Positions 43,754 to 53,511 of a stretch of DNA of 64,000 nucleotides are shown here, one piece after another. This DNA comes from Pyropia yezoensis (Eukaryota; Rhodophyta; Bangiophyceae; Bangiales; Bangiaceae), in assembly GCA_009829735.1 (NCBI GenBank), contig CM020619.1, positions 1,680,590-1,744,589 on the forward strand, in the 5' to 3' direction. The notes beneath the pieces are model-generated. The model saw nothing but the letters and a program-made list of their open reading frames with translations. It was not told the origin of the DNA and did not search any database. The position numbers and the translations under genes were made by a program. Positions within the stretch are counted from its first letter, which is position 1; each line of letters starts with the position of its first letter.

Positions 43754-45697
43754 CTAGGCATGCATGCTAGACTCTCCAACCCCACGGCCCTCGCCCTCGC
43801 GTGGAGGCGAGCGGCGAGACCCGCGCCGATAATGCTCCCCGCCAGTCGGCGGGGCCGGCTGCTCCAAGTCGGAGTCGTCGCGCCCCTCACGGTCGCGCAA
43901 GTGGCGACGATCGCGGCTACCCTTCTGCTTGGTCTTGCGCGCAAGTTGGCGACGCAGACGCTGGACTGACTCCGACTCTGACGGAGTGGAGGACTCCGAG
44001 ACGAAGTAAGACAACTCGCCTTCCGAAGCGGAGGGAGAGCGCCGTGAGCTTTGGCGACGTCGGCGAGGAGGCGAGTATGCCCGGCACGCGCGACGTTTGC
44101 CACGCCCAAGTGGGGCTGGCTGGGGCATAATAGCCCCGATGCGAGCCAACTCGGCTGTCATAAACTCCGCCACCGACTCGCAACTCGCGGTCGCCACCGC
44201 AGTACGAACGCGCTCCTCAAGTTGAGGAGTCTCGGAAACTTGAAGGGTCGCGGTCGACGCGGCCAACCAGGAAATGGTGCGCACCAACGTGGTGATCATC
44301 ATCTCTGAGGTCAGAGGCGTGGCCGGTAACACCAACTTGGGGTATACCGTCAGGAGGGTGGCCCCCAAGTTGGGGGACACCGGGGTGGACGACTCAACGG
44401 CCACGCTAATCGGGATGTCCCCGTGCGGTTGGAAGGGGACAGTAGGAAGTGGAGGGGCACGCCGAGGTGGCGGTGCCCGAGTGTAAATGCGACCCCTACT
44501 CGGGGCCCCCGCAGTAAGTTGAGCCATATGGTCATCGTGAGAGGGCACGGCCATAACTTTGGGCTTGTCCGGGGGCGGCGCAGTGTGGCGATCCACCTCC
44601 GAGGCATACGGGTAGTCCCCGATGCCCAACCCCTCTCGTAGTACCACACGGCCGTCGTGAAGCTCACGAGCGACCCACACGAACTGGCGAAGTGCGCCAT
44701 CGTCCTTGGGCCCCCGAGTGGGGCGGCGCAACTTGTGCTCAATGCTCTTCCACTCGATAAACTTGTGGAGGCGGAGCATCTCCTCAAGTAGAGTGAGTTG
44801 TCCTGATGAGCACCCCTCAGCAACTAGCTGAGGGGTGAGCAGTTCCATTCCTTGGATAAGCCGGAGGGGAAGATTCCAGAGCGTCCCCCGCGGCTGGACA
44901 CAGGACATCCAGGTCGACATGACCTCGAGGAGCCACTGGGTGGCCAACGTTGCCCACACCAGGTGATCGGGGCTAGCCGTCAACATGACGGAGCCGAGGT
45001 GGTCGAGCAACCGTGGCAGCAACGCAGGGAACCCGTAGGGGACCTCAACTTGTGGCCACCACTCGGGCTTCTTCGGGTAGTACTGCTCCTTACTGGCAGC
45101 GGACTGCTGCGGAAACTCAAGTTGAGCCGAGGTCACCAAGAAGGGACCTCGCCGGAAGTCTTTCTCCATCCGCACATCGAAGTGATGAGTGTGCGGATCG
45201 GCCTCGTGGAGGTACGGGGGGCGAGTTGCCACCGCGTCCCAAGTGAAGGTCGGCAAGTCGCCGGGACCCGGGATAGTTCCCCCGCGGTCCATCATGGCCT
45301 TGGCCCGCTGTACGTATTCGACCTCCTCATCGTCCAGGAAGGCAAACTGGTCCGTCCTGAAGCCGGCAGGGAACCCGACCCCACGGGGATACTTCTCCCG
45401 TAGGCGGTCCCATACCTGACCCATCGCTGCGCCAAGTCGGCCACAGCGAAAAAAAGTCAACCCCTCCTCATACAGAGGCCAAGCGGGGTAAAACCACCGC
45501 CCCAAGGCCTCACGCGGGACAACGTATCCCGCCTCCGGGGGAGATCCCTCCGTCAACCCAAAGCCGGGTGACGCGGGAGTCCCATCCCCCGGAGCGATCC
45601 CGGAGCCCCCGCCGGAAGTTCCGGCGGGCGCTGCACCGTAGGAGGTGTCCTCCAAACGTTCGTCAAGGGAATCCGTCCCCACCCCCGGGGTCGCCAT
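43754..45697 (-). CDS. Element C antisense ORF (intact third ORF, 647 residues)
   Basis: The only fully open copy of the antisense ORF, on the strand opposite gag-pol. I chose the ATG at 45697 (MATPGVGTDSLDERLEDTSYG) because A and B have the same start; the frame is open further upstream. Residues 1-60 are Gly/Ser/Pro-rich. About residues 60-330 look folded: REALGRWFYPAWPLYEEGL, FAFLDDEEVEYVQRAKAMM, DLPTFTWDAVATRPPYLHE, HLGSVMLTASPDHLVWATL and GTLWNLPLRLIQG. About 480-647 is basic and Arg/Ser-rich (RRRRQSSRRSPSASEGE and SRRSPPREGEGRG), like a nuclear or RNA-binding tail. No known domain is recognised. It could be transcribed from the 3' LTR. Plant Tat-type elements also carry antisense ORFs, but I see no resemblance I can assert. 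Confidence 0.75.
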   Translation of the reverse strand: MATPGVGTDSLDERLEDTSYGAAPAGTSGGGSGIAPGDGTPASPGFGLTEGSPPEAGYVVPREALGRWFYPAWPLYEEGLTFFRCGRLGAAMGQVWDRLREKYPRGVGFPAGFRTDQFAFLDDEEVEYVQRAKAMMDRGGTIPGPGDLPTFTWDAVATRPPYLHEADPHTHHFDVRMEKDFRRGPFLVTSAQLEFPQQSAASKEQYYPKKPEWWPQVEVPYGFPALLPRLLDHLGSVMLTASPDHLVWATLATQWLLEVMSTWMSCVQPRGTLWNLPLRLIQGMELLTPQLVAEGCSSGQLTLLEEMLRLHKFIEWKSIEHKLRRPTRGPKDDGALRQFVWVARELHDGRVVLREGLGIGDYPYASEVDRHTAPPPDKPKVMAVPSHDDHMAQLTAGAPSRGRIYTRAPPPRRAPPLPTVPFQPHGDIPISVAVESSTPVSPNLGATLLTVYPKLVLPATPLTSEMMITTLVRTISWLAASTATLQVSETPQLEERVRTAVATASCESVAEFMTAELARIGAIMPQPAPLGRGKRRACRAYSPPRRRRQSSRRSPSASEGELSYFVSESSTPSESESVQRLRRQLARKTKQKGSRDRRHLRDREGRDDSDLEQPAPPTGGEHYRRGSRRSPPREGEGRGVGESSMHA

Positions 45698-46023
45698 TGC
45701 TCTCCCCAAGTTGGGGAGAGACGCCCTAGTTGCAGCGGTAGGAGACCCGCCTCGAGTTGAGGGGGTCTCGGATCGTGGGTAAATGGGTGGCCTCCCCAGC
45801 GTGGGGCGGCCAAGGGGAAGGTGAAGGGGATGTGTTGGTGATGGTGGAGTGAGAACCGGGGAGAGCAAGCTGCCGAGTGGGCAAGCCTGAGGAGAGGGGC
45901 GGTCAACGTGACCGCCTCCACATCCGCGTTACGTACTCGAGGGGGGACAGCAAGTCGCGCCCCCCAACGCCGAGACGCGCGTTTACGCACCTTCTCACAG
46001 GGCCGACCGGGTCGGTCGGAACT

Positions 46024-46036
46024 GAGGAGAGGGGAG
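46024..46036 (+). other. Polypurine tract of element C
   Basis: GAGGAGAGGGGAG lies directly against the 3' LTR start. This is the place and composition expected for the plus-strand primer. The same tract precedes the 3' LTRs of A and B. Confidence 0.85.
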
Positions 46037-46504
46037 TGTGGCAGTATTAACCCCCAGGTAGGGGGGCAACACGTTCCATGCAAGGGGCGCAGGCCACTAG
46101 CCTGATCCGTTCCTCCCCCTGCATTTGGGTCCATATTCCCTAAGTTTGGGATAGTTAGCTTAGTAGTAAATCCAACTTGGATTTGAGGGTTTTCTGCATT
46201 TATAGTCTTGAATTTTCGTGTGGCCCGGTGGGCAGGTGCTGGGGTGGGAGATTCTGAGTAGCGAGATTCTGAGGGGACCCTGGGGGGATAAGGGAAGGGA
46301 CAGCGGGGCTTGGCCCTGCGTCCCCGTCCCGACCAAGAAACTGTTAAACCACACACCATCCTCTTGTTTGTCAGTGGGGAGATTGCCCCACAGCAGGGAC
46401 AGAGTGTGTGCGACTTGCACTTCTTCCGGTTCCCCCGACACGGGAGGCAGCCCTTGTACACCGCCCCAACTTGGGTGCCGCGTGTGCGAGAGGTTTTTGC
46501 CACA
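46037..46504 (+). repeat. 3' LTR of element C
   Basis: 468 bp, partner of 37099-37567 with about 11 differences. Followed by CGGCC, the target duplication also present at 27294-27298. On the minus strand it carries TATAAATG near 46205, pointing at the antisense ORF. Confidence 0.9.
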
Positions 46505-48908
46505 CGGCCGCCTGAAAGTCCCTGTCCACGACCGCATCGACATCAACAGCAAAAAGCAGCAGAGCCCCAACCGCCTTGCGCAAATCCGGCACTCTGTACA
46601 TGAGCGGGCCAACCCGGGCGAAGAAGTTTGCGACAAACCCGACGGCGTTGGAAGCCGTGGAAAGCTGGCGCCACATTCCACCGTCGTCCTTCTCAAGTTC
46701 TTTTGCCAGCGCCGTTACCGGAGCCCGGGGTTGAACAGCAAATAAGTTGACGACGGGATCACCCAGCACCGCCAAAGCAAAAGGGCGGACGGTCGCCCAC
46801 TCCGTGCCAGCCGCACTAAACACGTCAAACCGAGGGTGACATGTGCCCGCCCGCTTGTGCCACGGAACCGATGCTGGGGCAACCTCTGGAGCGTTGCCGA
46901 GCCTCCCAATCGCCGTTCCGCCCCCTGCAGCCACCGAGCCGCAACCGCGGGAAGGTCCACTTTCAGCAGCACGATCTGTTCCAGCGGGACCGTTGGCTGA
47001 CCCCTCGCTGCCGTCGCCAGCAGCCCGAGGCCGAGCGCCGATGAGGTCGTCCACCGTCGTCCACTTGAAGAAACGGAAGAAAAGAGTAGCCGCATGGCGC
47101 TTGAGCTGCCAGTTGAGAATGGTCGCCGCCCTCTGCGACCGCGGCCGCACCGACATCGCCGCGGCGTGAAGCTTGCCTAGCGCTTCCGCATCCGTCTTGT
47201 TGAGCCTCTCCCCCGTCTTGACGACCTTGCGTATGGCAGCCCGTATACTTGGTTCTCGTATCACCGAGTAGTTGTCGACTATCAGGTTCATGTTGGGCAG
47301 GTGGAGAGCGACACGGTACACATCGATCTTGTCCCTCAACTGGAAGCCAAGGGCCTGCCCGTCAATCACAATGTAGTCCGGGTTGCTCCCACACTTGGGA
47401 CAGACAAAGAGCTCTGGCGTTGGCTCAAGGATAGCAACAAAGCACCGGCCGAGGAGAACGATGAGCTGCCGCCGTATCCCGAAGCCAGACCGCAACGATG
47501 CCAGGAAGGATGTTGCCGCCGAGTAGGAGGACCGAGAGTTGTACACGAAAGACACCAGGGAGTCACAAAATGACCTGGTGAACAGAAGCACGCGCCCCGC
47601 ATCGTCCTGCTTCCGAAAAGAAAACAAGCCGTCCTCGCGGCCGTCGTATTGCACCAGATGCCCATTGGGGCACTTCCGTTCTCCCGCATGTAACTGGACA
47701 AAGTTAATGCGCAGCAGTCCACATGGTAGAGCAAGGGGACGAAGCGAGAGAAAAGGAACTGCTCATCGTCAGTTCATGAAATGACACAACCAAGCTGAGG
47801 ACAGCGTGAGATGCAAAGAAGCAAGATGCAGGCGAGCCCAGCCAGACGCGGGCATAGAAAAAAGAAGAAGGCGTACCTCCAATGGCGCGGCACAGTTGCC
47901 GTCGGTGTAAAGCACTGCCGGAAAGGCGACGATCCTAGTCTCTTCTGGCATCTGCGCGCCACACGTGAAGCAATGCTTTTCCTGCAGTACGACGGTGGTG
48001 TCGTAGGCAAGGCCGAGCTCGGCCATGCGCCCTACCAACGTCGATGGCTTTGCGGGCTGCGCTGGGTCGCCATCTGACGGCAATGGAGGGGAGAAGATGG
48101 CGCCGGCAGGGACATTGACTGTGGTCCACTCCGCGGTTCGTGCCCACATGAGCCCCTGTTGATTTTCAACGGCGCAGGCCACTAAGTTCCGCTTCATCCG
48201 CTCCTTGGAGATGGTCACGAGCTCCTCCTGGATGAACAGCTCCTCCAACTCCTCTTCGCGATCCTCCTTCAGGCCCTCCCCATCCGACGAGCCGTCTGAT
48301 GAATCTTCGTCGTCCCCAGCAGCAGAGGCAAGGCGGTCAAGCTTGCGCACCAACGCCGCGTGGTGGCAGCGGCGCTGGGTTTATCTGCACCCAACGGAGA
48401 TACACTTGATGTCCTGGCGGCGCGTGGCCACGACCGGGCTGTAAATGGCCCCGTCGAAGGCAGCTGCGGCTGCTCCGCGAAATGCTGATATGTCCACCGC
48501 GTGCGGTAATGTGTCGCCCGCGACGCGAAGGTCGTTCGAGAGCTCAGCCTCGAAGTCGGGAAGCTCTTCAACAGCTGCCAGGAATGCCTGCGAGTGCCAG
48601 CATATGCTGTCTTCTCCGGCCATGGACAGCAGGGCCACGTTTTCCGTATGGCCCCAGCAAGAGCAGAGAGTTGCGCGCCTTGGCGACAGCCAGAGAGTCG
48701 CCAGGTCCGCTGCTTGCGGACCGGTAACACAAAACAAGAAACGCGCGGGAGAAGAGGCGTCTCCGACAACTTGTGCCATCATGCCACTTCCGACTGCGGC
48801 GCCCATCAGCGTACACATGCCGAGCAGGCGACGCAAAGCAGCCAAGATGTGGCCGGAAAGCAGGCGCTTCCGCTCGTGGGTCGACTCCACACGGGACCGC
48901 CCGAGCAT
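46505..48908 (-). pseudogene. KDZ-type transposase, N-terminal part
   Basis: Reading from 48908: a Cys-rich start (CSCWGHTEN...CWHSQAF), then DIKCISVGC, followed by an in-frame TAA at 48381-48383. Open sequence resumes to KHCFTCGAQMP and NCAAPLE. A phase-0 intron at 47876-47694 (GTACGC...TTTGTCCAG, 183 bp) joins this to LHAGERKCPNGHLVQYDGRED. Further on come LASLRSGFG, ELFVCPKCGSNPDYIVIDGQ and a long helical region up to the element C insertion at 46505. The Cys clusters and the CPKCG...DG block are those that precede the catalytic core in KDZ transposases. The core is at 26337-27298. The gene is decayed (one stop here, more lesions there). Confidence 0.7.
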
Positions 48909-51900
48909 TCTTCGGGTACGGCGAGCCGGGCGTCGGCCCGTGACCGGCCTGTGGACGGACGAGGCTGACGTAGCTCCATCTGAGTCGCTGGTGTCGTCCA
49001 GAAGGGGGGGGACGTCCGAGCAGTTGCTGTTCTTGTCCGCGTCAGATGGTGAGCACGAGTGGGTCGGAGAAGCGTTGGATGGCGGGGGGGGGGAGGGACT
49101 AAGCGAAAGTGCTCGACGGGCAACTCTGGGACGGTTCGCCCGGCCAGGGACCTCGCCGGTGACGTGGTCGAGGCAGCAAGCCGTAGATACCCCAGGGTGC
49201 CCAGTTGCGTCCGACGGGATCGCAGCGTCGAATGCGCATCAGCGCAGTCATCCGCCACGTTGTCCGTCATGGCGGCAACGGCAACCGAGGAGGACGAGGG
49301 GGGACCGGGTGCCGCACTTGAGGATGGGGCAACCGGGGTGGGCGTGGACAAAGAAACCTCCCAAGTCCCACGCGGAATGACGAGGAGGACCCGCGCTGGG
49401 CCAGCCGGCACCGCGAGCTACGAGGCTGGGACCCTAGGATCTTCGCAATCAGACCCATGGCGTACAGTTAAAAATCGGGACAGAGAGAAACTCTGTCAAC
49501 AAGCAGCTTTGTGATTGTTCTACACCCACGAGGATGACTTGGGGGGGGGTGTGCGTCTCCACCAATGATAAGAGCGGATGAGTTCGTCCGCTCACATAGA
49601 CACCGTTTGTCGGCACTGCAGCTGTCGTGGATACCAGTTGAAATTTAGACATCAACGGAACACCTTTTTGCAAATTATATTGGCAACATTTTCTAAGCTG
49701 ACGTGAGTGGCCTGTGACTCTCATTCGTGGCGGTTGCGTGCAGTGCATACCTGTGCATACAGTGCTCTCTTTCCGGCCCATTGCATACAGTGCCATCTCT
49801 TTCTACCCCTTCAGCCTCCCTCCTCCCCCTGGGACGCGGGGCAGCTTCGGCAAGACTTCCCTGCAGTTCGCACCCACCCGTTGAGCGACCCGTGTCCAGT
49901 CCTGTGGGTTGCTTCCAAAGATGGACCCCACCATGGACTGCTCCACCATGCAGTCCACCGTGCATCCCGTGGAGTTGCGCGGTTTTCGTCCTTCCGACGT
50001 CGAAGGGCTCCGGTCTCAGCACCCTTCCCGCTCTGCCACCTCTTCTCTTGATGCCCGTGAAGACGATCGCACGGCTAATGCCGCCTTCGAAGTACAGCCG
50101 GTGGACACGCTTTGGTCGTCGAGTGCGCTCCGCCTCGGCGTGGACGAGGGAGCTGTGGCCCATGGCATCGACCTTCCCAACGCTTCGCCACAGCCGCTGC
50201 AAGATGGTGCCAGGACCTCGTCGAGTTTGTACGGCGGGGTCAACAACATTGGGGACCCAGCGCGTGTGGTCTCTAGGGAGCCAACCGACGACTAGATGGA
50301 GCGGTACGACGTCTTGGTCTACGTGACGGACGCATTTGGCAGCGCCTGGTCGGCGGACGTTGGCAGCGTCGACCTCCCTGTGTCTGGTGCCACGTCTGCT
50401 GGCTGCGGCTCTGAGGCGCGCGAGGCGGAACGGCAGGCTGTGTGACATCAACAAGACGGGCGCGGACCGGCAGCGAGGGGGGGACGATATCTTGCCATGC
50501 ACGCTGCTGGAGGTGGCGGCCACCAGGCGCCGCTTTGCCCTATGGGCGCATCCTTGTGCAGGAGAGGGGGCGCTTCTAGTGCGCGAGGGCGGTGGGGGGA
50601 CAGGGGCTGCCTGCGTGGACAGCATGCTCTTCGCGCTAGCCGCCGCCACACGCCGCAGCTTTGCGCGTCTGGGGCCACCGCCGGCCTGCTCGCCGGTAAG
50701 GTATTGCAGAAGGCGCACAGAAAGGAGGCTTTGTGACACTTTTGGAGCGCCGGGAATGGCGGTGGCGAGCGGGGTTAGTCGGACAGTAAAGCCGCCGCGG
50801 TAGCCCTTCTTCAGCCCGTTGCCTTCAAGTTGGTCCTCGCCGAGGACTGAGCTCACCAGCGACGGGGAGACTGCGATGCGGCTTGTGGAGGACACCAGAA
50901 ATTTCCGCAGACGGCGTTGCGGCGGCCACCGCCTGTGATGTGGGACGCTGATGGGAGAAGGGGGAGCTACGTACTCGCCCCTGTCCCCTGCCTCCTGCAC
51001 CTCTAGTCAACAAGCGGCAGGCACCTAGCCGCGACTGGATGGCGTAATGGTGGAGCGTCAGGCAGCCCGCAGCAGCCGCGGGGCCGGCACCCGGAGGCGC
51101 CTGATGCCACCCACGAAATCGCCATCCGCCGCCCATGCGATCGCCGCCTGGGAGGCTGTGCTGGAAGCCAATGGCTTCGATGCGACTTCCATCATTGATG
51201 GAGGCTGGCCACGCCGAGCGACGGGCGGCATGGGGTCACCTACTGTCCTGTCGTACGAAAAGGCAGGGCACGCTAGGCACACGGGCAGGCGCCCTCGCCT
51301 GCTTCCCGGTACGACGGACCTGGAACGGGCAGCGGGCACGTGGCCGACTGACGGGGTCTGGCACACGGATAGGCACCAGGCGGGGGCGGACTCCAGATGT
51401 ACGGCTCTCGCCGAGAGGGCATTTGAATGACGCCGCCCGAGGAATAGCCCCAGGCAGCACACACAGACAGAGACACAGCGCCCTTTTAAGTTCAACTTGG
51501 TTCTGTACTGGGCACCGACCCTTTATATGAGGTGCATCGAGGGCTTGTTCAAGCGGGGACGGAGATTGGAATGAGCTTGCGAGGCCTGTCATGCAACGGC
51601 AGTTTGTACAGTAGGGTGCTTCGCTGCAGTTCTGGGCTGATCATATTGCGCAAGGAAGCAAGTGATTCGATCCATGGCGACTCTCGCTGCCGAGGGCTGT
51701 GGGGGGCAATGGGAAACAGCAGGCAGATAGTGCGCGACTGGGCATCAAGGGCCCGAAAACGCCCGGGCGAGAGCCCACGCAGTCACAAGAGAGCAGAATG
51801 GCCCGCTCTTCCCACTTAGGCGTGACGTGCTCAGTGGGCGAGGGTACCGTGCGGATTCGGGCCAGGGGGGTTAGGGTTGCGGCATTTGCTGACACTGGAA

Positions 51901-53511
51901 CATTGAGTGGATCGGGCGCCGGCGCTTCGTCGTGCTTTTTCGTGCAGGATAATAAGCACTTCCCACAGGCCTTTTGAGAAGAAAACACCCCTGGGCGTGG
52001 TCCGACATGCAGTGCGTCCGTTCCAAACACTCATGACAATGGTCTGCTCGACGTGGCTGCTCCGACATGTCTCCCCCTGGTGTGTCCCCTGATGGGGGTT
52101 CAGCCGGCCGCTCTACCTGAGAAAGGGTCAAAACACGCCTCCGACAAAAGTCTCCCAGATGCACAATCGGAAGGTCCTGATTGCGATGGTGTTGTTCGTT
52201 TAGTTGGCAAACGCCTCCTTCACGTCCTAAAGGGGGTGGGCTTCAGCGCATCGGTCAACTTTGGATGCCGCATCAGTCCTCGTTACCCGTTTTTCGCCGA
52301 CTTTGCTGCGCTCACGGCCATCTGTACACAAAGAGGACCTGCTTGAAGAAAGACGACACGCACATACGACGTTCTGGGGAGGGCTACAGCGCCTTGTGCC
52401 TGGAAGGCTGCGAAACGCTCCTGTTCGTGCCTACGTGATCGCTTGGCATGCAGCGTGCCAGGAAAGCCTATGAGCGGAGCAGCAGGACCCCCCAGCATCA
52501 TCTGGTGCACTTTCTTTCTCAAAAAAATGTCGGCAGTGGGAGTAGGTGGCCGTGGACTCAGAAACGAAGGCGTGCCCACGCACGGTCCGTGTCTCCTCGC
52601 AAGTGCCTTGAGATTAGCCGAAGTAAGCTGGGCTCTTGAATGACCTGTTGGAGACATGGAGCGCGGGTTTTTCGCGTGCATGGCGCACCTGCACCGCGTT
52701 TGGGAACAGGTTTTAGAAGTGGAGACGCGACCGGCACTGCGGGCCGGGCTCAGAGGCCCAGAGCCGAGACGGCCTAGGGAGAATGCTCCGGTACTGGCGC
52801 AATGCTTCTAGACAAGCTCATACGTTGATAAGGAAGTGCTTGGTAGCGTCTCTGCCACGCTTTGATATCGCAAGTGCTAACCGGTGCGTGACCGGTTTGA
52901 AAAGGTTGACGCAGAGGCCAACAGCCGTCCGGCACTGAAAGCACTTCCAGCGGAGGTATGGTGCACTCTGATGGATACACGAGTCATAAAAAACACGGCA
53001 AGACAGCTGCGACCAGGGCACATGGGCGGCGATCCATGTTTGTGAGCGGCATCTGGGCAAGCACGAGCGCGGATGCGAGTAGCTCGGGAGGCGGTGCGGA
53101 TCGCCAGACACCTGATGTCAAAATTCGAGAAGTCTAGATTTCAAGCACCTACTTACGGGAAATGTGCAACTTTGCCGCTGCCCTCCGCCGCTCACACGCT
53201 CTCGCTCGGGCCTGCTTGGGTAGAGGTGCAGGAGTCCGTCCGCCTTTTTCTCGGCCCACTCCCCGCCCCCGCGCGCGCCAACCCCTGCGGCCACCGTTCG
53301 AAACGTCCCTCTCGTACGATCCCCAGCACGCCACACGAACCTCTGACCCGCCCCGGTCACGGGCCTCCTTCGTCGTCCCTTCTGGCGTCGCGCCCCACGC
53401 CTGGGACCAGATCGAGCCCCTTGCCGCCTGCGGTAGCCCTCTTGAGGTCCAGCGTTTCTCGGTTCGGTATTTTGTTGCCCACCTGCCGACTTGCTTTCTA
53501 ACGTTGCGAAG
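48909..53511. other. Spacer between the KDZ remnant and the helicase gene
   Basis: No firm gene. Several GC-driven overlapping frames on both strands (for example 49693-51000 minus) show no motif. A CATACAGTGC-type word recurs at about 49740-49795. One possible small gene is listed separately at 49924-50445. From about 51.5 to 53.4 kb the sequence is less GC-rich, frames are short and I see nothing. Confidence 0.45.
49924..50445 (+). pseudogene. Possible small gene or exon with one in-frame stop
   Basis: A frame starting MDPTMDCSTMQSTVHP runs to a TAG at 50293-50295 and continues in the same frame through MERYDVLVYVTDAFGSAWSA to a stop at 50443-50445. The stretch just before and after the stop (SSLYGGVNNIGDPARVV, then MERYDVLVYVTDAFG) looks more protein-like than the surrounding GC-rich frames. 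No family is recognised. It could be an exon end, a decayed gene or chance. Confidence 0.2.

Larger units (their letters stand above)
27299..46504 (+). mobile_element. Element C: Ty3/gypsy LTR retrotransposon with antisense ORF, split by T1
   Basis: Plus orientation. The main body is 37099-46504. Its first four bases, TGTG, also stand at 27299-27302, directly after the duplication CGGCC, because T1 inserted four bases into the 5' LTR and duplicated TGTG. The other CGGCC copy follows the 3' LTR at 46505-46509. Parts: 5' LTR to 37567, leader with primer site, gag 37687-39659, pol 39656-43642, antisense ORF 45697-43754, purine tract 46024-46036, 3' LTR 46037-46504. The LTRs differ at about 11 places by eye (2.3%), so it is older than A and B. 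Gag-pol carries roughly half a dozen breaks; the antisense ORF is open. Confidence 0.88.

Noticed and set aside
37099-46504. Element C as a product of recombination between two elements, because its immediate flanks differ (GCGTG and CGGCC)
   Set aside because: The left flank is the end of T1. Beyond T1 stands CGGCC followed by TGTG, which restores a perfect duplication for C.
49693-51000. 435-residue minus-strand frame
   Set aside because: Arg/Gly-rich composition, no motif, overlaps other equally open frames on both strands.
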